Assembly: GCF_947253395.1 (NCBI RefSeq)
Contig: NZ_CAMXYY010000034.1
Location: 1-16,017 of the forward strand
Direction: 5' to 3'
From: an uncultured Olegusella sp.
GTDB taxonomy: Bacteria; Actinomycetota; Coriobacteriia; Coriobacteriales; Atopobiaceae
Length of the DNA: 16,017 nt
Below the pieces are notes generated by a model. It did no database searches and was not told where the DNA came from. It saw only the letters and a list, made by a program, of their open reading frames with translations. The stretch's first letter is position 1, and each line of letters begins with the position of its first letter. Below, one piece after another: positions 7,530 to 14,120 of the stretch. The position numbers were made by a program, and so were the translations under genes.

Positions 7530-8918
7530 CTATTGCAGACGGCCTGTAATTGTCCCCGTCTTTCCGCTGCCTACCTGATAATGCACGCCATCGCCAAAGA
7601 GCTCTAGGTATTGTAAGGTTTGCAAGTCTTGGCATAGCTGAGCAGTATCGCCTTCCTTATTGTTTTTGATATCGTGCCAACTGCCCGTGCTGTCTTGGAA
7701 GCCCAGCATATTTATTGCATACATGCCTTGATGCTGCATGACTAATTGGGCTTTTTGAAAATCGCTCAAGGGCATTCCGATGAGTTGTGCAAGATTAGCA
7801 ATGAGGAAGTTTGTGCTGGTATCGAGTACCGTTCCTGTCTTGGCGCCCTCAACGTTGTAGTTGGCATACATAAGATAGCTGGTGGTATGAGCACGCTGTT
7901 GGTGGACAAGCTCACTGGAGTCGTTGGTTACAAGCGCATCATTGTAAGGCGCTGCAAGAGCTGGTTGATGGTCTCCAAAAAGCAGCAATACCACAGGGCG
8001 CTTGAGTTTAGAAAGCTTATCTATGAACTCCTGCAAGGCTTTGTCAGAAATATCCATCAATGATAAATACTCATCGAGATCTGGATGATCAACGCCTTTA
8101 ATTGTGTGGTGCTTAACGAGATTTGCTGGCAGCGCGTTGGTTTTGTATCCGCCATGATTTTGCATGGTGATATCTAAAATCGTCTGTGGTGCCTCATCGG
8201 CGGCGAGTAGCTCAAGAATTTTGTCGTAGGTGGCGGCATCGCTGATGAGATTGCGATAGCGTTGTGCGGCGCCAAAATCAGGTTCAGAGAGGAATTGATC
8301 ATAACCAAAGGCAGGATAGACGATATGACGATTCCAATTGGTCGCTAGGTTAGGATGCATGGCATTTGCTTTATATCCAATGGCTTTGAGTTGGCGGGCA
8401 AGGTTGTCGACGCGAGACATGTCATAGACCATATATGGATAGACACCTGATCCCATAAATGCCATCGAGCAGCCCGTGAGCATTTCCCACTCACTGTTGC
8501 AGGTGCCGCCACCATAAGGGGAGACGTAGAGCTTTCCCTTTGCAAGGCCTCCTTCGAATGAGTTAAACCACTCGGGGCCTTTATAGCTCCCATCTAGCTC
8601 GTTGAACAATGACAGGTCGGAGAAGGACTCATTCATAACGACGACCACGCTGGGTTTGAGCTCACTGAACTGCTTTTCTGCGGCTTTTCTTGTCTTCGTG
8701 TTGCCAAAAATATGGGCGTACTGCTCGGCATATGAGGCTGAAGAATCGGGTGAGCTTGTGGCGTTTTTGCTCGGGCTTTTCTGCTCGGTTGTGATGGCGG
8801 CGGCAGTTTTTTTGATTCCACCTGCACCACAGGCACTGAGGGTAGCTAGTATACCAGCAGCTCCGACCGCTGAAATAAAAGAACGACGAGAAACGTTGGC
8901 GTTGATAAATTCTTTCAT
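7530..8918 (-). CDS. Tat-exported lipoprotein with LtaS-like sulfatase (phosphoglycerol transferase) domain
   Basis: A 462-residue protein. The start at 8918 has AAGGGG 7 nt upstream and gives a clean signal: S-R-R-S-F-I at residues 10-15 (twin-arginine), a hydrophobic stretch, and lipobox LSAC with Cys30. It is thus predicted to be exported folded and lipid-anchored. After a Ser/Lys-rich linker the sulfatase fold carries the full active-site set known from S. aureus LtaS: Glu97 (MNESF), nucleophile Thr139 (GGGTCNSEWE), His188, Trp195 and Arg197 (NWNRH), His255 (MQNHGGY), Asp316-His317 (FGDHQP). The spacing His188-Trp195-Arg197 equals that of LtaS. The likely role is transfer of phosphoglycerol or a related headgroup to an envelope glycolipid or polymer; the exact acceptor is unknown. 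It has no transmembrane domain of its own; the upstream gene supplies one. An alternative ATG at 9008 would put 30 extra residues before the signal. Confidence 0.88.
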   Translation of the reverse strand: MKEFINANVSRRSFISAVGAAGILATLSACGAGGIKKTAAAITTEQKSPSKNATSSPDSSASYAEQYAHIFGNTKTRKAAEKQFSELKPSVVVVMNESFSDLSLFNELDGSYKGPEWFNSFEGGLAKGKLYVSPYGGGTCNSEWEMLTGCSMAFMGSGVYPYMVYDMSRVDNLARQLKAIGYKANAMHPNLATNWNRHIVYPAFGYDQFLSEPDFGAAQRYRNLISDAATYDKILELLAADEAPQTILDITMQNHGGYKTNALPANLVKHHTIKGVDHPDLDEYLSLMDISDKALQEFIDKLSKLKRPVVLLLFGDHQPALAAPYNDALVTNDSSELVHQQRAHTTSYLMYANYNVEGAKTGTVLDTSTNFLIANLAQLIGMPLSDFQKAQLVMQHQGMYAINMLGFQDSTGSWHDIKNNKEGDTAQLCQDLQTLQYLELFGDGVHYQVGSGKTGTITGRLQ

Positions 8919-9038
8919 GAAAATGCCCCTTGAGATGTAGCTGGCAATCGAAAACGTGCGAACAATTACAGAAGTGCGAAGACGCGAAAGCACAGAACGG
9001 TGAATCATGCGATGGGTTATTCGTTCTTAAGCAGAGAG

Positions 9039-10052
9039 TTAGGAGTTGGCATTGCTTGTGGAGGAAGAGTCTGTCTGGGCGAGATTTTCTTCGTACTTGT
9101 TGGCGTAGCCTGAAAGAAGTTTTTCGGCTTCTTCTTTGGAATAACCCTTGGGCTGAACGGGGCGGAAAGACTGAATTTGCGTGACAAACGATGAAATAAA
9201 GCCTTCACGATGGTAGCTGTCGAGCGGAATCCAAGCGTTGTATTTGATACCAGGAAATTCCGAAAAACTTACTGTTGTTGCAATAAAGACAGCTATACCA
9301 GCCATGATGAGTCCGCCAAAAGTGTTGGCTACAAATGCAATGGCAGGCCTTTTTGCACGTTGTGGCTTTGGTGTTAGAGAAAGTACAACTAGAGCTAGTG
9401 CGAATACGGCAAATGAAATGAGTACCCTCTCATTGAGAACATAGCTATAGCTGCCACTTACCGTAGCTGCCGTGCCGAGTGCAAGCACGTCGCTCGCAAT
9501 GATGGGTACACCTTTAAATGACACTACAAAATATTCTGCAAGGCCGGCACATTCAAAAAGAAAAGCTGCAATGACTGCTCCTGCACCACTGCGTTGAAAG
9601 AGGAGATGAAATATCAGAAATATAACGAGAATAATGACATTTTCGAGAATAAGACCCTCTATCCAAAATCCAGTGATAGCTGGATTAGAAGGCAATTCAA
9701 TAGCTATGAAAGTCAAAAAAGTTCCCATAAGCAGCAGCCCAATTTCTAACAGCAAACGCTGGTAAGCTAAAAGCGTGCTGAACGCTGCGCGGATTTGCTT
9801 GTTATAGAGCGAAACGATGGCGGCTATTGCAAGTACGCTCGTGCATAGGATGGCTGGTAACCAGTGGGTTTGAATGAGTCCAAAACCTGCATATACGCTC
9901 AAAAAAAGAAGTAATGCAAGGAAAATGCTCGTCCATATCCATGAAATTCGATTTAGTTGGGGTAAAAAGTGAAAGAGCTTTTGTGGGGCAAACTGAGCAA
10001 GAGCTATTACCAGCCCTACAACCAATAAACCAGAGAAAAATATCAAGAACAT
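9039..10052 (-). CDS. Polytopic membrane protein resembling the membrane half of LtaS-family enzymes
   Basis: About 337 residues with roughly eight hydrophobic segments. Late in the chain come GVPIIASDVLALGTAATVSG and, after the last helix, YNAWIPLDSYHREGF...PKGYSKEEAEKLLSGY. This resembles the region that joins the membrane part to the extracellular sulfatase domain in LtaS-type proteins. Here the chain stops just after that linker, with a low-complexity tail (SSSTSNANS), and the sulfatase is encoded by the next gene 120 bp downstream on the same strand. I chose the ATG at 10052 because GGAGG directly touches the ATG at 10061 (no spacing) but sits 9 nt from the second one. The probable role is the membrane partner of the lipoprotein sulfatase. 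An iron-box-like site lies about 50 bp upstream. Confidence 0.72.
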   Translation of the reverse strand: MFLIFFSGLLVVGLVIALAQFAPQKLFHFLPQLNRISWIWTSIFLALLLFLSVYAGFGLIQTHWLPAILCTSVLAIAAIVSLYNKQIRAAFSTLLAYQRLLLEIGLLLMGTFLTFIAIELPSNPAITGFWIEGLILENVIILVIFLIFHLLFQRSGAGAVIAAFLFECAGLAEYFVVSFKGVPIIASDVLALGTAATVSGSYSYVLNERVLISFAVFALALVVLSLTPKPQRAKRPAIAFVANTFGGLIMAGIAVFIATTVSFSEFPGIKYNAWIPLDSYHREGFISSFVTQIQSFRPVQPKGYSKEEAEKLLSGYANKYEENLAQTDSSSTSNANS

Positions 10053-10099
10053 ACTTTTCATCCTCCAACGGCGTTAGCCTGTGTGCAAAGAAATCCGCA

Positions 10100-10118
10100 T
10101 AAGGATAGCCTTGCCTAA
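10100..10118 (-). promoter_or_regulatory. Candidate DtxR/IdeR-type iron box
   Basis: On the minus strand this reads TTAGGCAAGGCTATCCTTA. It matches the corynebacterial DtxR/mycobacterial IdeR consensus TTAGGTTAGGCTAACCTAA at 15 of 19 positions by my count, including the central AGGCTA and CCT. It lies 48 bp upstream of the membrane-protein start, next to an AT-rich TATATA stretch where a promoter could be, a suitable place for iron-dependent repression. Only inspection supports this. Confidence 0.5.
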
Positions 10119-10255
10119 CTTATTCTGCTATATAAATCCAGTCATTTAAGAGTACGTAAAGGCAGAAATAAGAAACCCTGCATAGTACCTACTAAATCGC
10201 AGGATTTGACATGGTCACGAAGCAAGTCCAGCACAAGGCGCCCTCATTGAGCATG

Positions 10256-10303
10256 AAGTTATATATGCAAAAAAGGGTTCAAGTTATATACGCAAAAAGG
10301 GTT
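10256..10303. repeat. Two tandem copies of a 23-24 bp AT-rich repeat
   Basis: Copy one (10256-10279) and copy two (10281-10303) both follow the pattern AAGTTATATA-[TC]-GCAAAAA-GGGTT, differing by one base substitution and one A in the A-run, with a repeat period of 25 bp. They lie in a gene-free region between tRNA-Val and the LtaS-like pair. The shape suggests a dispersed intergenic repeat or a paired binding site; the function is unknown. Confidence 0.8.
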
Positions 10304-10330
10304 TACCGTCCATCAGTAGGCAGTGCTGTC

Positions 10331-10370
10331 TAAAAGAAAAAACAGGTAGATGGTCTATCCCATCTACCTG
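10331..10370 (-). terminator. Rho-independent terminator of tRNA-Val
   Basis: CAGGTAGATGG (10343-10353) and CCATCTACCTG (10360-10370) form a perfect 11-bp stem with a 6-nt loop. On the minus strand it is followed by TTTTTTCTTTT, a classical intrinsic terminator starting about 10 nt past the tRNA 3' end. In the plus direction CATCTTTTA follows, which is much weaker. Confidence 0.93.
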
Positions 10371-10379
10371 CATCTTTTA

Positions 10380-10454
10380 TGGTGGGCGTTAGAAGATTTG
10401 AACTTCTGACCTCTTCCGTGTCAGGGAAGCGCTCTCCCCCTGAGCTAAACGCCC
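10380..10454 (-). tRNA. tRNA-Val (GAC), CCA encoded
   Basis: On the minus strand the 75-nt gene folds as a standard cloverleaf. The acceptor GGGCGTT pairs with AACGCCC, the D-arm is GCTC...GAGC, the anticodon stem CTTCC/GGAAG encloses loop CTGACAC (anticodon GAC), and the T-arm is AGAAG-TTCAAAT-CTTCT, followed by A and an encoded CCA. A TATAAC hexamer ends 18 nt upstream of the mature 5' end and is a likely -10 box. Confidence 0.97.
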
Positions 10455-10770
10455 GAATAGGTAACTGCAAAGTTATAAGCGGGGGTGCTCACATGCAGCA
10501 GAAAGTATCTTACGCGAATGTCTCTCTGTATGCAAGGAGAATTTTTCAAATGAGGAACTTTGGTTATGCTTCGCTTTTGTTGTGCTTGTACTGCAAAACA
10601 GCTTGCTGTTACACATTATTGACGCCGGCGGTATGTGGCATGAGTGGGAAATATTCATATATTGATAGATATTGATAACCTCGCGGGACCCTTATTCATT
10701 TTCGGGCACGCTGTGTTTTGCAGATGTATAGTGGGGCTATAAATAGTAATGAGCAACAAAAAGGGGGCAT
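10455..10770. other. Intergenic region between tRNA-Val and the alcohol dehydrogenase
   Basis: This 316-bp stretch must contain the divergent promoters of the tRNA and the dehydrogenase. On the plus strand, TATAGT at 10727-10732 and TTGCAG about 10 nt before it are only loosely promoter-like. A possible small ORF is listed separately. I see no other repeats, RNA genes or strong hairpins here. Confidence 0.45.
10550..10675 (+). CDS. Possible small cysteine-rich protein (41 aa), uncertain
   Basis: An ATG at 10550 is preceded by AAGGAG with a 10-nt gap and opens a frame of 41 codons ending in TGA. The predicted peptide is hydrophobic near its N-terminus (MRNFGYASLLLCLYC) and has five cysteines (12, 15, 19, 20 and 29), including a C-x2-C pair. 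I do not recognise it. It could be chance, as the region is otherwise non-coding and no homology can be checked from sequence alone. Confidence 0.15.
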   Translation: MRNFGYASLLLCLYCKTACCYTLLTPAVCGMSGKYSYIDRY

Positions 10771-11934
10771 ATGTTTAATTTTACTTACTATGCGCCAACG
10801 AGAATTAACTTTGGCAAAGGTCAGATTTCTCATCTGGCGGAGTTGACCGAGAGTGGGTCGCGTGTACTGCTGTGCTATGGTGGCGGTTCCATCAAACGTA
10901 ATGGCATTTATGCCGAGGCTCTACGCGTTATGGGTGAAGCGGGACTGACGGTCTTTGAGTTGCCTGGTATCGAGCCCAATCCTCGTATTGAGACGGTACG
11001 TAAAGGCGTTCAGCTATGCCATGACGAGAACATCGATATGGTACTAGCTATTGGCGGTGGCAGCTCGATTGACTGTGCAAAAGTAGTGGCAGCGGGTGCT
11101 TGCTATGACGGAGACGCTTGGGATTTGGTATTGCACCGTGAGCTCATCAAGGCGGCGCTGCCTGTATATGCTGTGCTTACGCTTGCTGCTACGGGTTCTG
11201 AAATGGATGAGTTTGCGGTTATCACGGATCTCAGCAAAAACGAGAAGTGGGGCACTGGTTCGCCTCTTGTTATCCCCAAGATGTCTGTGTTAGATCCGAC
11301 TTATACGTTCTCGGTGCCAAAGCGTCAGACGGCAGCTGGCACTGCCGATATGATGAGTCACACCTTTGAGAATTATTTTCACTTTGAGCAGGGCTGTGAA
11401 TTACAGGAATACTTTGCTGAGAGCATTCTAAAAACTTGTATCAAATACGGTCCTATCGCCCTTGAGCAGCCCGACAATTACGAAGCACGTGCCAATCTGA
11501 TGTGGGCGTCAAGCCATGCAATTAACGGTCTGATTTCTGAGGGTTGCTCACCTGCGTGGTGCATTCATCCCATTGAGCATGAGCTCTCTGCTTTTTATGA
11601 CATTACGCATGGCGAGGGTTTGGCGATTATGACACCAGCTTGGATGGAATACATCCTTGATGACAAAACTGCGCCCGTCTTTGCACGTTATGCGCGTAAT
11701 GTGTGGGGCGCAGAGGCTGCAAATGACAAGGAAGCAGCACGCGAGGCAATTAAGCTGACTCGTAAGTTTTTCTTTGAGACGATGGGCATGCCTGCTACGC
11801 TCAAGGCGGTAGGTATCAAGGATGATACCCACTTTGCCGAGATGGCAAAAAAAGCTGCTAAAGGTAGCTGCGGCTCATTTGTTCCTCTATCCGCTCAGGA
11901 TATTGTCACAATTTACCAGTCTGCACTTGGCTAA
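10771..11934 (+). CDS. Iron-containing alcohol dehydrogenase, YqhD/butanol-dehydrogenase-like
   Basis: A 387-residue cytosolic oxidoreductase that probably reduces aldehydes to alcohols with NADPH during fermentation. The start ATG has AAGGGGGC just upstream. Nucleotide-binding glycine motifs are present (YGGGSIKRNG at about 36-45 and GGGSSIDCAK at about 95-104). The four metal ligands seen in E. coli YqhD are all present with a one-residue offset: Asp193 and His197 in GTADMMSHTFE, and His266 and His280 in IHPIEHELSAFYDITHGEG. Length equals that of the family. It appears monocistronic, with its own strong terminator downstream. The preferred substrate cannot be read from the sequence. Confidence 0.95.
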   Translation: MFNFTYYAPTRINFGKGQISHLAELTESGSRVLLCYGGGSIKRNGIYAEALRVMGEAGLTVFELPGIEPNPRIETVRKGVQLCHDENIDMVLAIGGGSSIDCAKVVAAGACYDGDAWDLVLHRELIKAALPVYAVLTLAATGSEMDEFAVITDLSKNEKWGTGSPLVIPKMSVLDPTYTFSVPKRQTAAGTADMMSHTFENYFHFEQGCELQEYFAESILKTCIKYGPIALEQPDNYEARANLMWASSHAINGLISEGCSPAWCIHPIEHELSAFYDITHGEGLAIMTPAWMEYILDDKTAPVFARYARNVWGAEAANDKEAAREAIKLTRKFFFETMGMPATLKAVGIKDDTHFAEMAKKAAKGSCGSFVPLSAQDIVTIYQSALG

Positions 11935-11949
11935 GCATTGCAGGGGGGT

Positions 11950-11986
11950 ATGCCGTGGGCGAATCATTGCTCACGGCATGCTTTTT
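11950..11986 (+). terminator. Rho-independent terminator of the alcohol dehydrogenase gene
   Basis: ATGCCGTGGGC (11950-11960) pairs with GCTCACGGCAT (11969-11979) around an 8-nt loop, with one wobble pair, followed by GCTTTTTC. The T-run follows the plus-strand transcript, 15 nt past the dehydrogenase stop. Confidence 0.92.
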
Positions 11987-12025
11987 CTATGTAGGGTTTC
12001 GTAGCTTTGCTTGCTTGCGCTGCCT

Positions 12026-12107
12026 GTCAGACGCCACGTTCTGTTTCAAATGGGGCAGCCCTGCTTGTCAGACGCCACATTCTGTTTCAAATGGGGCAGC
12101 CCTGCTT
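12026..12107 (+). repeat. Two near-identical 41-bp tandem units inside the array
   Basis: The first two motif copies together with their following 18-bp linkers (12049-12066 and 12090-12107, AATGGGGCAGCCCTGCTT) are identical except for one base in the motif. The third linker (12131-12148) is a diverged version that keeps CTGCTT at its end, and the bases just before copy one (GCGCTGCCT) resemble the linker end as well. This points to growth by tandem duplication of a 41-bp unit. Confidence 0.85.
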
Positions 12108-12365
12108 GTCAAACGCCACGGATCATTTCAGATAGCACAGTTCTGCTTACCAAAAGCCACGTTCTATTTCAGAAAAAATGTCAAAAGCCACATTCCGTTT
12201 CAAAGGCCTTGACGTTTCCGCAGGTAAATTTTTCTTGCGTGAAATGAAACGTGGCTTTTGGCTAAAAAAGTGAAGTAGAACGTGGCTTTTGACACCTGCC
12301 TTGAAGTGGCATGAAGTAGAACGTGGCGTTTGACGAGGGGTGTGAAATGAACCGTGGCGGCTGAT
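12026..12365. repeat. Helically phased array of nine 23-bp motifs, five direct then four inverted
   Basis: Plus-oriented copies start at 12026, 12067, 12108, 12149 and 12180. Minus-oriented copies occupy 12240-12262, 12271-12293, 12312-12334 and 12343-12365. Each is 23 bp. In the motif's own orientation the pattern is [GA][TC]CA-[AG][AC][AC]-GCCAC, then six variable bases, a T or C, and TTCA. CA at positions 3-4, GCCAC at 8-12 and TTCA at 20-23 are invariant in all nine. Linkers are 18, 18, 18 and 8 bp in the first arm and 8, 18 and 8 bp in the second, with 37 bp at the centre. The centre-to-centre distance within each arm is thus always 31 or 41 bp, about three or four helical turns. The array lies between two terminators pointing into it. 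A protein-binding DNA element is the best guess; the function is unknown. Confidence 0.9.
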
Positions 12366-12375
12366 TCGCATAAAG

Positions 12376-12419
12376 AGAAATTCTGAAAGAAAAAGGCCCC
12401 AAAGGGACCTGGAATTTCT
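12376..12419 (-). terminator. Rho-independent terminator of tRNA-Leu
   Basis: AGGCCCC (12394-12400) pairs with GGGACCT (12404-12410) around a 3-nt loop with one wobble pair. On the minus strand it is followed by TTTTTCTTT. An outer inverted repeat, AGAAATTC (12376-12383) with GAATTTCT (12412-12419), can extend the structure. It begins directly at the tRNA 3' end. Confidence 0.82.
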
Positions 12420-12509
12420 GGTGTCGGAGGCGGGACTTGAACCCGCACGACCTTTTAGTCAGTCACTAGCACCTCAAGCTAGCGCGTCTGCCAATTCCGC
12501 CACTCCGAC
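12419..12509 (-). tRNA. tRNA-Leu (GAG), CCA encoded
   Basis: On the minus strand this 91-nt gene has acceptor GTCGGAG pairing with CTCCGAC, anticodon stem CTAGC/GCTAG around loop TTGAGGT (anticodon GAG), a long variable arm as expected for leucine tRNA, T-arm GCGGG-TTCAAGT-CCCGC, discriminator A and an encoded CCA. Confidence 0.97.
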
Positions 12510-12528
12510 GTGGTTTCAAGCGAGGAAT

Positions 12529-12556
12529 ATAGTATCACGCCCACAGTATTTAGCAA
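12529..12556 (-). promoter_or_regulatory. Candidate promoter of tRNA-Leu
   Basis: On the minus strand TTGCTA (12556-12551) and TACTAT (12534-12529) lie 16 nt apart, each a 4/6 match to -35 and -10 consensus, with the -10 box ending 19 nt before the mature tRNA 5' end. Confidence 0.4.
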
Positions 12557-12700
12557 GCCTAAATTTTGATTGGTTGTGGATTTTTTTCGACCATGCTGGC
12601 AGCTCTTGTGAAGGAGCAGTTGAACGCCGTGTTTTTTTCGGCATCTCGGGTACAGTAATTCTTTGGATGCAATAAAAACGTAGCTGAGAGGGGAGGGTAC

Positions 12701-14107
12701 ATGGAGATTCGTTTCAAAAAGAAATCTTCGTCGAACTTTGTACCTATGCCCCAGTCAGTGGTCAAACAGGGTAGCGATACCTTACAAACGACTCCTCACA
12801 AGCAAAACAATACAAAGCCGCGGACCCCTGCTACCAAGCAAGCTACCGCCCCACTATCTAGTTTTACAAAGACAAAGCGTAGCAAAAAACCTCGTCTCAA
12901 GGTGTCTGGTACCACCGCTATGAGCAAGGCCCAGCGCGAAACTCGCGATCAGAGCATGGGTCAAGCGCGCAAAGGTCTTGTCTTTATCGGTATAGCTACG
13001 ATTGTCTACGCTCTTTATCTCGTGTTTTCTGGACAGATGGGCGAATTTTTGACGGCGATGGCAGGCGTACGTCGGCGCTGGGTAGTTGCAGCCATGCTTG
13101 CTTACGTTGTGTATTTCTTCTGGGGTGTACTGGCGTATCTGCTTGCTGTTATCAGTGACCGTAAAAGTAGAATTGGTATCCGCGACCTGATGAGTGTTGA
13201 AGCCTCGGGTATCTTTTTTTCCAACCTTACGCCAAACGGTGCGGGTGGCGCGCCAGCACAGATTTATCGCCTCACCCGTGCAGGACTTTCTGCGGGCGGA
13301 GCGGGCGCAGTGCAGTATACCCGCTTCATTATGTATGAAGCGGGCGAAGGTATTTTTGCCGCATTGATGCTGCTTTTTCGCTGGGAATGGCTGACAACCA
13401 CTTATGGCAATGTCACGTTTATCGGCATCATTCTTTTTGGATTTAAGGTCGTTGAGGTCGGTGGCCTTTTGCTGGTATGTCTCCGCCCTGGTTTTGTGCG
13501 TCGTGTAGGTAGCTGGATTATTCGCTTTACTTCGCGTCGTGGTTGGATGAAACGAACCGATCATTGGACTGATGTGGTGACAGTACAGGTAGGGGAGTTT
13601 TCCTCGGGCTTTCGCCAGGCAGCTGGCAATGTGCGCAATATGTTGATGACCCTTGTCGTTACGCTGTTGCAACTTGCCTGTCTGTATTCACTGCCGTGGT
13701 TTGTTGCCCGCGCCTTTGGTCACCAAGCAGATTTCATTACCTGCATGGCTTGTGGCTCGATGCTTGAGCTTTTAACTTCGGCTGTGCCACTGCCCGGTGG
13801 TATTGGTGGAGCTGAAGGTGGTTTTACCGTGCTCTTTTCACCTATTTTTGGTACGCAGGTAGCTGCGGCTTTTGTCGTTTGGCGTATGGTGGAATACCTT
13901 TTGCCCATCTTGGCGGCAGCCCCTCTCCTTGGATTGCAGTCCAGTCATACTGAAAGTCTTGCCGTGCGCTGGAATCGTCTGCGTTACCGCCTTGCACACG
14001 ACTATTCTTCGCTCAGAGCAGGAAAAGGTTTCAGTCGTCAAGAGGATGTCAAAGTCGATCTTCGCAAGGCCAGCTCCCGCGCCAAGCAGCGCAAACGTAT
14101 ATCATAG
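12701..14107 (+). CDS. Lysylphosphatidylglycerol-synthase-TM / YbhN-family membrane protein
   Basis: A 468-residue integral membrane protein of the family that includes the flippase half of MprF. The start ATG has GGGGAGGG upstream. Residues 1-92 are hydrophilic, strongly basic and rich in Lys, Thr, Ser, Gln and Pro, so probably disordered and cytosolic. From residue 93 several membrane helices follow. Family signatures seen are FFSNLTPNGAGGAPAQIYRL in the middle and SAVPLPGGIGGAEGGF with RMVEYLLPI near the end. A basic tail (RKASSRAKQRKRIS) closes the protein. It has no catalytic aminoacyl-transferase domain, so the likely role is lipid or lipid-linked-sugar translocation; the substrate is unknown. 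A terminator follows the stop, separating it from the next genes. Confidence 0.88.
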   Translation: MEIRFKKKSSSNFVPMPQSVVKQGSDTLQTTPHKQNNTKPRTPATKQATAPLSSFTKTKRSKKPRLKVSGTTAMSKAQRETRDQSMGQARKGLVFIGIATIVYALYLVFSGQMGEFLTAMAGVRRRWVVAAMLAYVVYFFWGVLAYLLAVISDRKSRIGIRDLMSVEASGIFFSNLTPNGAGGAPAQIYRLTRAGLSAGGAGAVQYTRFIMYEAGEGIFAALMLLFRWEWLTTTYGNVTFIGIILFGFKVVEVGGLLLVCLRPGFVRRVGSWIIRFTSRRGWMKRTDHWTDVVTVQVGEFSSGFRQAAGNVRNMLMTLVVTLLQLACLYSLPWFVARAFGHQADFITCMACGSMLELLTSAVPLPGGIGGAEGGFTVLFSPIFGTQVAAAFVVWRMVEYLLPILAAAPLLGLQSSHTESLAVRWNRLRYRLAHDYSSLRAGKGFSRQEDVKVDLRKASSRAKQRKRIS

Positions 14108-14120
14108 AGACGGATTATTT

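Larger units (their letters stand above)
10062..10342. other. Intergenic region upstream of the LtaS-like pair
   Basis: No gene is seen. Besides the candidate iron box and the tandem repeat listed separately, it holds an AT-rich stretch around 10125-10155 (CTATATAAAT and surrounding) that probably contains the minus-strand promoter of the membrane protein/sulfatase pair, though I cannot fix -35 and -10 boxes with confidence. I see nothing else in 10160-10250. Confidence 0.5.

Noticed and set aside
8919..9041. Sequencing error splitting a single LtaS gene
   Set aside because: Two separate in-frame stops lie in the gap and the downstream gene has a complete twin-arginine signal, lipobox and ribosome site, so a single base error cannot explain it.
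10380..10454. Integrative element attached at tRNA-Val or tRNA-Leu
   Set aside because: No integrase gene and no repeated tRNA 3' end were seen in the window.
10379..10675. 98-codon plus-strand open frame
   Set aside because: Its first part is the antisense of tRNA-Val; only the internal ATG at 10550 is worth considering.
12026..12365. CRISPR array
   Set aside because: Repeats change orientation halfway, spacers are only 8 or 18 bp, two spacers are identical, and no cas gene is present.
11955..12448. Several open frames of 70-85 codons across the repeat array on both strands
   Set aside because: They arise from the repeated units themselves, overlap a terminator and tRNA-Leu, and lack ribosome sites and family features.
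12854..13672. 272-codon minus-strand open frame
   Set aside because: It lies antisense inside the well-supported membrane protein gene, its composition is not protein-like for this genome, and no ribosome site was noted. It is a frame shadow.
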